64,000 bases of DNA from the NCBI GenBank assembly GCA_050008715.1, contig JBEKMC010000010.1:18821-82820 (forward strand), in the 5' to 3' direction. Positions within the stretch are counted from its first letter, which is position 1. Each line of letters begins with the position of its first letter. The notes beneath the pieces are model-generated. The model saw nothing but the letters and a program-made list of their open reading frames with translations, had not been told where the DNA came from and made no database searches. Positions 51,768 through 60,812 of the stretch are shown one piece after another. The position numbers were made by a program, and so were the translations under genes. This DNA is from JAKACA01 sp050008715 (GTDB lineage: Bacteria; Actinomycetota; Acidimicrobiia; Acidimicrobiales; Bog-793).

Positions 51768-53347
51768 GGCTTGACCGTCCAAGCCGGCGGGCCGAACCGC
51801 GAGGCGAATCCGAGCTTGCCCGGGTTGAGGACGCCGGCGGGGTCGAGCGCCTTCTTCAACGACTCGAGTACCCCGTAACCGCCGCCGAGTGCCTCGGCCA
51901 GATATGGCCCACGGACGAGCCCGATGCCGTGATGGTGTGAGATGGAACCCCCATGCGCCCGCGTGGCGGCCAACACGGCTCCCCAAGCCGCCCGGTAGAA
52001 GTCCTCAGCCCAGCCGTCGTCCGCCGTAGCTTGCGTCCCGATGAGGTCGGACACCTTCACGGGCGGCGGAGCGTCGTCACTGGAGGGCTTGCGGCCGGCG
52101 AAGGTGAAGTAGAGGCAGGCACCGTCGAGATACGCGTGCGACTCGTGAGCCGTCGCCGCCAGGCACCCGTCGATCTTTTCGAGCGCGGCCACTGCGGCGG
52201 CGTAGATCCCCGGCAGGGCTGACCATGGCGCCGAAATCTCGATCGTGTCGACGACGATGCCGGCTTCGGTGACGGCGGCGAGAGCCGACACGTCGTTGCG
52301 GTGACCCAGCCAGCGCTCGACGAGGGCGTCGTCGAGGCGATCGGCGCCGGCCGAATCGCATTCGTCGCCGAGCACGGCCATGGCGGCGGCGACGATGGCG
52401 GGATCGCCCTCGTCGAGGGCGATGAGCACAGTTGTCGCCGTGTCGAAGCTCCGGCGCGACTCTCGATCGTCATAGAGGCGGACGACTGCCGGGGTGGCTC
52501 CTCGCCGGAGGGTGCGGCGGAGGGCGTCAAGGCCTGCCTCGAAGCTGGCAAAGCCGTACGCAAGCCGCTGCTCGGCCGGCGCCACGGGATGGGCCCGCAG
52601 GCGGGCCGCCGTGATGATGCCGAGGGTGCCCTCGCTCCCGACGAACAGCTGCGTCAGGTCCGGGCCCATCGCCGATCGCGGGCCGGCGCCGGCCATGGCT
52701 CCGGTCCGGATGACGTCGCCGCTCGGCAGGACCACCTCGAGCCCGGCGACGATGTCCTCGATCTTGCCGTATCGCGTCGAGTACTGGCCGGCGCCGCGGC
52801 ATGCGATCCACCCACCGACCGTGGCAAGGTCGATCGACTGGGGCCAGTGGCCGATCGTCAGCCCGTGATCCGCCTGCAGCTCACGCTCGAGGTCAGGCCC
52901 GAACGTGCCGGCGGCGACGTCGACGAGAAGCGAGTCGCCGTCGACGGCAAGGATGCCGACGAGCCCGCAGGTGTCAAGGGCGACGCCGCCGTAGACAGGA
53001 ATGGATCCACCGCAGACACCGCTTCGGCCGCCGGCAGCGGTCACAGGGATGCCGGATTCGGCACAGAGCGCCACCACGGCCGCCACCTCGGCGACGTCCA
53101 CCGGCCGGGCGACGGCAGCGGCCCGAGCCGGTGTCGCCCCATCGAGTGCCCAGCGAAGCGTGAGCGGCCACCAGTCCCGTCCCGCTTCGGCGGTTGCGGC
53201 TGGCGACGTCTCCACCTCACCGCAGACCGCCCGCAACCCGGCCAGCCATTCCTCGCCGACGTGGACACGAGGTCCGTCGAAGTGCTCGTGTGCATCGGCC
53301 GCGCCACCGGCCAAACCGATCGGCGCTGTAGCCCGGCCAGCTTTCAC
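51764..53347 (-). CDS. FAD-linked oxidase, alkyl-DHAP-synthase-like
   Basis: The 527-residue flavoprotein belongs to the FAD-binding-4/VAO family: FAD site VTAAGGRSGVCGG, the AGPS-like HWPQSIDLATVGGWIACRGAGQ with YSTRYGKIEDIV, and the HHH motif in GGSISHHHGIGLV near the C-terminus that AGPS uses in catalysis. AGPS makes alkyl-dihydroxyacetone phosphate for ether lipids; bacterial relatives are mostly untested and could instead be 2-hydroxyacid dehydrogenases. GTG at 53347 overlaps the glpD stop (GTGA), tying it to DHAP metabolism. Confidence 0.87.
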   Translation of the reverse strand: MKAGRATAPIGLAGGAADAHEHFDGPRVHVGEEWLAGLRAVCGEVETSPAATAEAGRDWWPLTLRWALDGATPARAAAVARPVDVAEVAAVVALCAESGIPVTAAGGRSGVCGGSIPVYGGVALDTCGLVGILAVDGDSLLVDVAAGTFGPDLERELQADHGLTIGHWPQSIDLATVGGWIACRGAGQYSTRYGKIEDIVAGLEVVLPSGDVIRTGAMAGAGPRSAMGPDLTQLFVGSEGTLGIITAARLRAHPVAPAEQRLAYGFASFEAGLDALRRTLRRGATPAVVRLYDDRESRRSFDTATTVLIALDEGDPAIVAAAMAVLGDECDSAGADRLDDALVERWLGHRNDVSALAAVTEAGIVVDTIEISAPWSALPGIYAAAVAALEKIDGCLAATAHESHAYLDGACLYFTFAGRKPSSDDAPPPVKVSDLIGTQATADDGWAEDFYRAAWGAVLAATRAHGGSISHHHGIGLVRGPYLAEALGGGYGVLESLKKALDPAGVLNPGKLGFASRFGPPAWTVKP

Positions 53348-55068
53348 GTCGCCACCTCCACTGCCGGGTCCTCGCCCGGTTGCTGCTCGCGCGGCGACAC
53401 GGCCGCCAGCTCCCGACTCACGATCGCGTCGAGCGAGGCAACCTCAGCGGCCGTGCGGGCATCGTCCCAACCGAGCTCTGGCGCCATGAGGTCGGCTACG
53501 GACTTCCCGGCGGTCCGGCAGGCCGCCGCGTCGAGCAGAAGAGCACGAGTGCGCCGTGACAGAACGTCGTCGAGTCGCTGGGCCATCTCGTAACGCACGG
53601 CGTAGACCGCCTCTGCGGCGAGATACGGCAGACCAGGCACGAGGGGCTTGCCGAGCTCGGGGCGATGCTCGATCAGGCCCGCCACGGCCGGCGCTTCTCC
53701 GCCGTAGCGCGTGACGAGGTTCGCGAGCGCCGCATCCTCCATGCCGAGCGCCCGCCCGGCCCCGGGGCGCGAGGCGGCGGCAGCGCCATCGGCGCCCCTG
53801 AGCTTGAGGTGGCGCGTGGCGGATCCGGGAAGCCCTCTCCCGAGCACCTTCGCCACGGCCGTGACCGTGTCCTCGGCCATCTTCCGATAGGTGGTCAACT
53901 TGCCGCCCGTGATCGTCACGAGCCCGTCGTCCGAGACGATGACGCGGTGGCGCCGCGAGAGGTCGGCCGTCCGTTCGCTTGGCGCCCGATGGTGAGGCTT
54001 GGCAGCGAGGAGAGGCCGCAAGCCGGCCCACGTGGCCGTCACGTCCGAGCGGCTGAGCGGCTCGCTCACGACTGCATTGACAGCGTCGAGGACGTAGTCC
54101 ACGTCGGCCTCGGACACCTCCGGGTCGTCGAGTGGCCCCGTGTAGTCGGTGTCCGTGGTCCCAAGGTACGTGAACTCTCCCCAGGGGACCACGAAGATCG
54201 CCCGGCGATCCCTCGGCACAGGGATGATGGCGGCGACGTCGCAGGGCAACTTCGATCTTCGCACGGTGACGTGAATGCCCTTTGCCGGCCGGAGGTCGTG
54301 GCATATCGGCTCGCCGTCGAGGGAGCGTACGACGTCGGCCCAGACGCCCGACGCGTTGACGACGGCGGCGGCTCTCACGTCGATTGGCTCGGCACTTCCG
54401 TCGGAGCTCGTGGGTTCGACGCGGGCGCCTCGGATCCGGCCCGTCGAGTCGGTGAGCAGGCTCGTCACGGGGGCGTAGTTGGCAGCTGCAACCCCATGCT
54501 CGAGCACGGCGGTACGCACGATCGAGAGGGTGAGGCGCGCGTCGTCGGTGCGGGCGTCGTAGTAGAGAAACCCCGCCACCACCCTGCCCTGCCTGAGAGT
54601 GGGCAGATGGGCGTAGATCTCCTCGGCGCTCACCTTGCCGTGACGCTTGCCGATCCGCCAACCCCCGCCAATGTCGTACATCCACAGTGCGACGGAGTAG
54701 CCCTTCACGATGCTCTTGTCGACCACCCCGCCTTTGCCGAACAGCGGGATGAGGAACGTCAGTGGCTCGACGAGGTGAGGGGCGTTGCGGAGGAGCCGGT
54801 GACGCTCCACGAGGTTCTCGTGGACGAGGCCGAATTCCTTCTGTTGGAGATAGCGCAACCCGCCGTGCACGAGCTTGGACGACTTCGACGACGTGCCGGA
54901 GGCGAAGTCACTTCGTTCGACGAGGGCGGTTCGCAAGCCACGGGCTGCGGCGTCGAGCGCCACCCCGGCGCCCGTGATGCCTCCGCCGATGACGAGGAGG
55001 TCGAACTCCTCCGTGCGCAGGCGTTCGAGGGCGACGCTGCGGTCGAAACTCGTGAAATGTCGGCTCAT
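53344..55068 (-). CDS. glpD: Aerobic glycerol-3-phosphate dehydrogenase
   Basis: This membrane-associated flavoenzyme oxidises glycerol 3-phosphate to dihydroxyacetone phosphate, giving electrons to the quinone pool. The 574-residue protein has the FAD motif FDLLVIGGGITGAGVALDAA, the family signature SGTSSKSSKLVHGGLRYLQQ, FTYLGTTDTDY and ITGGKLTTYRKMAEDTV, and the C-terminal DAO domain. It is the first gene of a three-gene run with overlapping stops and starts. The 137 bases upstream, shared with the divergent rubrerythrin, hold both promoters. Confidence 0.95.
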   Translation of the reverse strand: MSRHFTSFDRSVALERLRTEEFDLLVIGGGITGAGVALDAAARGLRTALVERSDFASGTSSKSSKLVHGGLRYLQQKEFGLVHENLVERHRLLRNAPHLVEPLTFLIPLFGKGGVVDKSIVKGYSVALWMYDIGGGWRIGKRHGKVSAEEIYAHLPTLRQGRVVAGFLYYDARTDDARLTLSIVRTAVLEHGVAAANYAPVTSLLTDSTGRIRGARVEPTSSDGSAEPIDVRAAAVVNASGVWADVVRSLDGEPICHDLRPAKGIHVTVRRSKLPCDVAAIIPVPRDRRAIFVVPWGEFTYLGTTDTDYTGPLDDPEVSEADVDYVLDAVNAVVSEPLSRSDVTATWAGLRPLLAAKPHHRAPSERTADLSRRHRVIVSDDGLVTITGGKLTTYRKMAEDTVTAVAKVLGRGLPGSATRHLKLRGADGAAAASRPGAGRALGMEDAALANLVTRYGGEAPAVAGLIEHRPELGKPLVPGLPYLAAEAVYAVRYEMAQRLDDVLSRRTRALLLDAAACRTAGKSVADLMAPELGWDDARTAAEVASLDAIVSRELAAVSPREQQPGEDPAVEVAT

Positions 55069-55152
55069 GATCGCTCATAAGCCTGCCATACCCCGGCTTC
55101 TTGCCCCTCTCCAGGCCGGCTTCGGGACCGGCTGGCGCTCCCCGTACCTGAT

Positions 55153-55172
55153 TAGAATCAAACCAACGTTGG
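55153..55172 (+). promoter_or_regulatory. Probable rubrerythrin promoter with central palindrome
   Basis: TAGAAT at 55153-55158 is a good -10 and the palindrome CCAACGTTGG lies at 55163-55172, over the expected start site. The flanks (GAATC, then GGATTC) extend the symmetry weakly, as expected for a peroxide- or iron-responsive repressor. AGGAGG at 55195-55200 serves the GTG at 55206. Confidence 0.4.
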
Positions 55173-55205
55173 ATTCGCTATTAGTCGACCTACCAGGAGG
55201 GCATC

Positions 55206-55628
<423 letters not shown>

Positions 55629-55678
55629 GGCCACCGAGACGCCGGCTGAATGGTGGCCGCCATGGTGAGGTGGCAACG

Positions 55679-56272
55679 ATGAGCAAGCTGACGCTGGATG
55701 AGATCGCCGACCTGAGGGCCTACGAGCGGGGCCGAGATGTGTTCCGCCGAGAGGTCTCCGCGCTGAAGAAGCTGCGGCGCGTGGCGATCGGTCCGCTCGT
55801 CACTGTCGTGTTCGAGAACCGTACGACGATGCTCTTCCAGATCCAGGAGATGGTGCGGGCCGAGAAGATGGCGACCGACGAGCAGGTGCAGGGCGAGCTC
55901 GACATCTACAACCCGCTGATCCCCGAGGCAGGTGAGCTGTCGCTCACGCTGTTCGTCGAGTTGCAGAACGAGGCTGAGCTACGGACCTGGCTGCCGAAGC
56001 TGGTCGGGATCGAGCGATCGCTCGAATTGCGTATCGGTGACCCCGCCACGACGATCGCGGCCGCCGTCGACCGAGAGCACGCCGCCCAGCTCACTCGCGA
56101 CGAGGTGACCGCCTCGGTGCACTACGTGCGCTTCCAGCTCGATGAGGCCGAACGGACCGCCTTCGGACGTGGTCCCGTGACGATGGCACTCACGCATCCC
56201 GCCTACAGCTACGCAGTCGAGCTGTCCGACGAGACCAGGGCGTCGCTCCTGGCCGATTGGCAGCCGGACTGA
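55679..56272 (+). CDS. DUF3501 family protein
   Basis: The 197-residue soluble protein matches the DUF3501 pattern (LTLDEIADLRAYERGRDVFRREVSALKKLRRV, then TMLFQIQEMVRAEKM). In other genomes the family sits beside rubrerythrin and a heterodisulfide-reductase-like Fe-S protein, which suggests a role in peroxide defence; here only rubrerythrin is adjacent. GAGGTGG precedes the ATG at 55679. The molecular function is unknown. Confidence 0.88.
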   Translation: MSKLTLDEIADLRAYERGRDVFRREVSALKKLRRVAIGPLVTVVFENRTTMLFQIQEMVRAEKMATDEQVQGELDIYNPLIPEAGELSLTLFVELQNEAELRTWLPKLVGIERSLELRIGDPATTIAAAVDREHAAQLTRDEVTASVHYVRFQLDEAERTAFGRGPVTMALTHPAYSYAVELSDETRASLLADWQPD

Positions 56273-56349
56273 CAGCGCCGGCTTCGCTCCGACTGCCGTG
56301 CAAGGCATCGATGGCGGCGGGGAATGCTACCGGTAATTCCGACGGACCA

Positions 56350-56378
56350 TTGACAGCGGGTTGAGCATCGTCAATAAT
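56350..56378 (+). promoter_or_regulatory. Promoter upstream of whiB
   Basis: TTGACA at 56350-56355 and AATAAT at 56373-56378 are separated by the ideal 17 bases. The predicted start near 56385 leaves about 80 bases of leader before whiB. A 15-codon frame begins at 56381 but is not otherwise supported. Confidence 0.7.
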
Positions 56379-56467
56379 CGATGTTCCTGGCCGGCGGAGG
56401 CCTGCTCGCAGCAGTGCGCGTAGGTTGAGCCAGGATCTATTCACGGTGCCGGGCTGGTCGCCGCGGC

Positions 56468-56725
56468 ATGCACCTGAGCGAAAGTGAACCAGCAATGAAC
56501 GCCACGTGGCGCCAGCGAGCGGCATGCCGGGGCCTGGACCCTGACATTTTCTACCCCGTGTCGGACGACGACTCCTGGGAAGCCAAGGTCGTCTGCGATG
56601 CCTGCCCGGTGCGTCAGACCTGCTTGGAGCACGCGTTGGCGGGACGCGAGCGAGAGGGTGTCTGGGGCGGCCTCACCGAGCGTGAGCGTCGCCGGGTGCT
56701 GCGCCAGCGGCGCAGGACTGCCTGA
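56468..56725 (+). CDS. WhiB-family iron-sulfur transcription factor
   Basis: The 85-residue protein has the four WhiB cysteines: one in QRAACRGLD and three in VVCDACPVRQTCLEHA, which bind a 4Fe-4S cluster. The turn GVWGGLTERERRRVL is followed by a basic tail. WhiB proteins bind sigma factor region 4 and are redox- or NO-responsive regulators specific to actinobacteria. An in-frame ATG at 56495 gives a 76-residue version and neither start has a strong ribosome-binding site. Confidence 0.93.
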   Translation: MHLSESEPAMNATWRQRAACRGLDPDIFYPVSDDDSWEAKVVCDACPVRQTCLEHALAGREREGVWGGLTERERRRVLRQRRRTA

Positions 56726-56728
56726 ACC

Positions 56729-56784
56729 CAGCACGCCTCAACCAGCACGCCTCGACCAGCACGCCTCGACCAGCACGCCTCAAC
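56729..56784. repeat. Four 14-bp tandem repeats after whiB
   Basis: CAGCACGCCTCAAC and three near-identical copies (CAGCACGCCTCGAC twice, then the first form again) lie immediately after the whiB stop. Fourteen bases is not a codon multiple and no gene crosses them. Their function is unknown. Confidence 0.93.
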
Positions 56785-56885
56785 TGGCCCTCCTGCACGG
56801 GAGCGGCTGTCCTCGGCGCCACCTTCAGGGTGAGCGACCTGGTCGGGCTTGTGGCGCCCGTGCCGGTACGGCCCCGATGGGCGGC

Positions 56886-56923
56886 GTGACACCCGGGTGA
56901 CAGGAGGGTGACACCCGGGTGAT
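56886..56923. promoter_or_regulatory. Duplicate palindromic boxes before the acyl-CoA dehydrogenase
   Basis: GTGACACCCGGGTGA occurs at 56886-56900 and again at 56909-56923, 23 bases apart, each containing ACCCGGGT. They lie 65-100 bases before the gene, where a TetR- or FadR-like regulator could bind. No regulator gene is adjacent. Confidence 0.4.
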
Positions 56924-56987
56924 TGCGGGTGATCCGCCCGTTGTTTCGTCAGCAGGCTGACAGAGGGTGCCGACTATCGTGCTCGGC

Positions 56988-58163
56988 GTGAACTTCGAAC
57001 TTTCCGAAGAGCTGCGCGCCCTGCAGGATGTCGTGCGCCGGCTCGCCAAGGACAAGGTGCAGCCTCGCGCCCGGGAGATCGACGAGTCCGGGGAGTATCC
57101 CGGCGATCTGTTCTCGGCGTTCCGGGACGCCGGGCTTCTCGGGCTGTGCATCCCCGAGGAGTACGGCGGCTCAGGTGCCGGGATTCTCGGGCTGACGATC
57201 GCCATCGAGGAGGTTGCCAAGTACTCGAACACGGCCGCGCTCATGCTCCTGTTGACCCGACTGCCGACGGGACCCGTGATGATCGCCGGCTCGGAAGAGC
57301 AGAAGCGGCGGTACCTGCCGGGTATCGCCGAGGGCGCGGCGAGGTCGGGTTTTGGCTTGTCGGAGTCGGGCGCCGGTAGCGACGTCGCCGGGATGCGGAC
57401 GAGAGCCACGCCGGATCCGGACAGCGAAGGCGGATGGGTCCTCAACGGTGTCAAGTGTTGGATGTCTGGTGTCGCGCAGGCGGACTGGTACACGGTCTTC
57501 GCCAAGACGGGAGATCCGGCAAGCCGCCGCCACGACTCGATCACGGCTTTCCTCGTGGACCGCTCGATGCCGGGTGTGTCCGTCGGATCGATCGACCGCA
57601 AGATGGGTGTGCGCGGCGTCGACACGGGCGAGCTCGTCCTGTCGGACGTGCACGTGCCCGCCGGCAATGTCATCGGGGAGGTCGGGGGTTTCCGCTTGGC
57701 GATGCTCGGGTTGAATTCGATGCGCCCGATCGTGGCCGCCCGAGGAATCGGCCTCGCCGAGGGCGCCCTCATGTACGCCACCGAGTACGTGAAGGAGCGG
57801 TCGGCATTCGGTGGCAAGATCGCCGATTTCCAAGGGATCCAATGGGAGATCGCCAAGGTGGCCGTCGAGATCGAGGCGGCACGCCTGCTGACATACCGGG
57901 CGGCGTGGCTGGCCGATCAGGGAAAGTTCACCCGCGAATGGGTGCCCTACTTGTCGATGGCGAAGTACTACGCCACCGAGGTTGCCGTAAAGGCCTCCGG
58001 GCTCGCCGTGCAGTTGCTCGGCGCCGCCGGATACATGAAGGATCATCCGACCGAGCTGTGGTACCGCGACGCCAAACAGCTCACCATCGTCGAGGGGACG
58101 TCGCAGGTGCAGCTCGGGCTCATCGCCCGCGGGGTCCTCGATCACCGTCTCTGGTGGGACTGA
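56988..58163 (+). CDS. Acyl-CoA dehydrogenase
   Basis: This flavoenzyme makes a trans-2-enoyl-CoA from acyl-CoA. The 391-residue protein has SGFGLSESGAGSDVAGMRTRA (flavin contact), RKMGVRGVDTGELVLSDVHVP, ERSAFGGKIADFQGIQWEIA and WYRDAKQLTIVEGTSQVQLGLIARGVL; the catalytic Glu is expected in the last stretch (VEGTSQ). The substrate chain length is not predictable. The GTG at 56988 is chosen because the family starts NFELSEELRAL and TATCGT at 56975-56980 ends 7 bases upstream. trpD follows directly. Confidence 0.93.
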   Translation: MNFELSEELRALQDVVRRLAKDKVQPRAREIDESGEYPGDLFSAFRDAGLLGLCIPEEYGGSGAGILGLTIAIEEVAKYSNTAALMLLLTRLPTGPVMIAGSEEQKRRYLPGIAEGAARSGFGLSESGAGSDVAGMRTRATPDPDSEGGWVLNGVKCWMSGVAQADWYTVFAKTGDPASRRHDSITAFLVDRSMPGVSVGSIDRKMGVRGVDTGELVLSDVHVPAGNVIGEVGGFRLAMLGLNSMRPIVAARGIGLAEGALMYATEYVKERSAFGGKIADFQGIQWEIAKVAVEIEAARLLTYRAAWLADQGKFTREWVPYLSMAKYYATEVAVKASGLAVQLLGAAGYMKDHPTELWYRDAKQLTIVEGTSQVQLGLIARGVLDHRLWWD

Positions 58164-59258
58164 ATGACCCTCGGCGCAGCGGACGCTCCGCGGGGGATTG
58201 AGGCCGTCGGTGGGTGGCCGGGAGTGCTCGGGCGCCTGCTTCGACGCGAGGATCTGACCGCGGCGGTGACGAGCGCAGCGCTCGAGTCCGTCCTCGCCGG
58301 CGAGGCGAGCCCCGTGCTCGTGGCGGCGTTCGCGGCGGCGCTGCGCACGAAGGGTGAGACGGCCGAAGAGCTCACCGGGCTCGTCAGTGCCATGCGAGCG
58401 CGAGCAGAGCCACTTCACATCGACGGCGACCTGGTGGACACGTGCGGGACCGGCGGGGACCGGCTCGGCACCATCAACGTGTCGACGATCTCCGCCCTGA
58501 TCGTGGCCGGCGCCGGCGCGAAGGTCTGCAAGCACGGCGGTAGGGCGACCTCCTCGCTGGCGGGATCCGCAGACGTCTTCGAGGCATTGGGTGTCGTGAT
58601 CGACCTCGGCCCCGAAGGGGTGCGGACGTGTGTGGCCAAGGCCGGCATCGGCTTTTGCTTCGCCCCTCGCTTTCACCCCGCCATGCGGCATGTCGCGCCC
58701 GTGCGGCGGGAGCTCGGGGTACCCACGGTGTTCAACCTCCTCGGTCCGCTGGCGAACCCCGCGTCGGCGGCACGCCAGCTGATCGGCGTCGGTGACCCAG
58801 CCATGGCCGAGCGCATGTTGGCCGTGCTGGAAGCGAACGGCACGCTCCACTCGATGGTCGTGTTCGGGCACGACGGGCTCGACGAGCTGAGCCCGGTCAC
58901 GACCTCGACGGTGTTCGAGACCGTTCGTTCCACCGACGAGCCATCCGGGTACCGGCGTCGACGGTTCGAGGTGGAACCGAGCGCCTACGGTTTCGGTCGA
59001 GCGGAGATGGCCGATCTGCTGGGAGGCGCGCCGGCTCTCAATGCCGAGCTCGCAACGGCGATCCTGGCGGGCGAGAAGGGGCCCCGGCGCGACTTCGTCC
59101 TCCTCAACGCCGGCGCCGCCCTCGTCGTGGCCGGGCTCGTCGCGACGATCGAGAGCGGCATCGAGCTTGCTTCCTCCGTCCTCGATGCCGGCGCTGCTGC
59201 CGCTGTCCTCGAGGCGCTCGTGCGCGTGTCGCAGTCCGCCGCCGCCGATACGCCATAG
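58164..59258 (+). CDS. trpD: Anthranilate phosphoribosyltransferase
   Basis: It joins anthranilate and PRPP in tryptophan synthesis. The 364-residue protein has VDTCGTGGDRLGTINVST (PRPP loop), KHGGRATSSLAGSADVFEALG (the usual HGNR reads HGGR) and MRHVAPVRRELGVPTVFNLLGPLANP. The start ATG abuts the stop of the acyl-CoA dehydrogenase gene with no gap, so the two are co-transcribed; no other trp gene is nearby. Relatives outside tryptophan synthesis exist, but the catalytic segments are intact. Confidence 0.92.
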   Translation: MTLGAADAPRGIEAVGGWPGVLGRLLRREDLTAAVTSAALESVLAGEASPVLVAAFAAALRTKGETAEELTGLVSAMRARAEPLHIDGDLVDTCGTGGDRLGTINVSTISALIVAGAGAKVCKHGGRATSSLAGSADVFEALGVVIDLGPEGVRTCVAKAGIGFCFAPRFHPAMRHVAPVRRELGVPTVFNLLGPLANPASAARQLIGVGDPAMAERMLAVLEANGTLHSMVVFGHDGLDELSPVTTSTVFETVRSTDEPSGYRRRRFEVEPSAYGFGRAEMADLLGGAPALNAELATAILAGEKGPRRDFVLLNAGAALVVAGLVATIESGIELASSVLDAGAAAAVLEALVRVSQSAAADTP

Positions 59259-59440
59259 CGACGTTCGTGGTGGGTGCGGTCGCGGTCGTGGCCGCCGACG
59301 CCGGCGGCGGCCAGCCGGGTTACCTTCTGCGGCAACCGCGTACCCAAAGCGACCGCCAGGGGGGTCGCCCGGTCGCTTTCGGTACGAGGTTCACCCGTCG
59401 CCGGCGGGTCGCACCCGCACCCGCACACGCGCACGCCGGC
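59259..59440. other. Low-complexity intergenic stretch
   Basis: It lies between the converging trpD and LytR-CpsA-Psr genes. CCGGCGGGTCGCACCCGCACCCGC-like low-complexity sequence dominates and no gene is visible. Imperfect GC-rich stems could end both transcripts. Confidence 0.4.
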
Positions 59441-60742
59441 CTACGGATTACAGGGAACGGGGTTCCAGGGCTCGGGGTAGTTCTTGTTGTTGTCGACGAT
59501 CGCCCCTGTCGTCGTGCCGGTGACGGGCGTCGTCGTGGTCGTCGTCGAAGTAGAGGACGACGTGCTCGTCGACGACGATGTCGTCGTCGAGCCCCCAGTG
59601 GACTTCGGCGTCCCAAAACGCAGGAACTTCGCGATCATGGCCTTGTCGAGCTTCCAGACCGGCAGCAGGATGTCCTGGTTCGATGTCGTGACCGCACCAG
59701 CCGTCGGCAGCACCTCGGTGCTCAGGTTCGCCGAGGGCAGCCCCCGGAACTCGAGCGCCAGCGACTCGAGATCTCCCGTCGAGAACGTCGAGTCGATGAC
59801 GATCTGCTTCGTGGCGTCGACGATGAACGCGTTGATCGACAGCGGGTTCCGGTCCCCGTCAGCCCGGTCGATGAGGGCGTGGAAGAACGACTCCTGGCGG
59901 CGGATCCGGCTCAGGTCCCCGAGGCCGTCGTAGTTCCACTGCCCGTTGGCGTAATACGACGTGTCCCGGCTCCTCACGAGCTCCAGCGACTGCACGCCAT
60001 TCAGGTACTGGCAGCCGGTCTTCGTGATGTTGAGGCCGGTCATCGAGTCCTTCAACTTGTCCGGGAAGTCCATCCATACGCCCCCGAGATCCTGCACGGC
60101 GTTCGTGAAACCGAGGAAGTTGGCGTAGGCGTAGTGGTTGACGGGGATGTGGAATTCCTGCTCGATCGTCTCGACGAGCTGGGTGGGACCGGTGTTGAAG
60201 GCAGCGTTGACGCGGTTGCCCTGGCCACCGGAGTCGGCGATGGTGACCCAGGTGTCGCGTGGGATCGAGAGCATCTCGATCTTCTTGTCGGCGGGGACGA
60301 CTCTCATGATGATGATGACGTCGCTGCGCTGGCCGCCGGCGGCCCCTTGGTTGCCGAGGTGAGACTGGCAGGCGGCCGTCGTGCAGAACGAGCGCGTGTC
60401 GGAACCCACGAGCAGGATGTTGAAGGGCTGTCCGGGCTTGGCAGTCTTGACCAGGCCACCGACCTTCACCTTCGTGATGTGGCCGAGGCGGTAATTGATG
60501 TAGAAGTACCCGCCGGCGCCGAGCACCATGGCGAGCACCACGACGACGGCGGTGCCGATCACCGTGCGCCGCAGCCAGCGTCGCCGCTTGCGGCCGCCTG
60601 GCACGGCCCCCCCCGCCGGCGCCGACTTGTTCCGGGCTCGGTGGAGTCCGGAGCTGCGGCTCGCTCCGGCCTCGGCTCGGGCGGCAGTGCCGCCGGGGTC
60701 CGGCGTCCAGTCAGGCGGACTGCCGGGAAGATCGTCTGTCAC
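59441..60742 (-). CDS. LytR-CpsA-Psr family protein 1
   Basis: LCP enzymes transfer undecaprenyl-linked glycopolymers to peptidoglycan outside the membrane. The 433-residue protein has a basic cytosolic tail, one membrane helix at about residues 60-83, and the LCP core: NILLVGSDTRS, RSDVIIIMRVVPADKKIEMLSIPRDTWVTI (the conserved Arg/Asp residues that bind the phosphate) and NAAFNTGPTQLVETIEQ with RSRDTSYYANG. A Ser/Thr-rich linker precedes a tail ending PEPWNPVPCNP. TAACCT (minus strand, 60751-60756) ends 8 bases before the GTG. Confidence 0.93.
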   Translation of the reverse strand: MTDDLPGSPPDWTPDPGGTAARAEAGASRSSGLHRARNKSAPAGGAVPGGRKRRRWLRRTVIGTAVVVVLAMVLGAGGYFYINYRLGHITKVKVGGLVKTAKPGQPFNILLVGSDTRSFCTTAACQSHLGNQGAAGGQRSDVIIIMRVVPADKKIEMLSIPRDTWVTIADSGGQGNRVNAAFNTGPTQLVETIEQEFHIPVNHYAYANFLGFTNAVQDLGGVWMDFPDKLKDSMTGLNITKTGCQYLNGVQSLELVRSRDTSYYANGQWNYDGLGDLSRIRRQESFFHALIDRADGDRNPLSINAFIVDATKQIVIDSTFSTGDLESLALEFRGLPSANLSTEVLPTAGAVTTSNQDILLPVWKLDKAMIAKFLRFGTPKSTGGSTTTSSSTSTSSSTSTTTTTTPVTGTTTGAIVDNNKNYPEPWNPVPCNP

Positions 60743-60812
60743 GGCCCGTCAGGTTACTGGCCGATTCGCCCGCTCCTGCGTCAGCCTGGCATCTTCGGGA
60801 CGGAGATGATGC

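Noticed and set aside
56729..56784. CRISPR array at the repeats after whiB
   Set aside because: The four 14-bp units are adjacent with no spacers.
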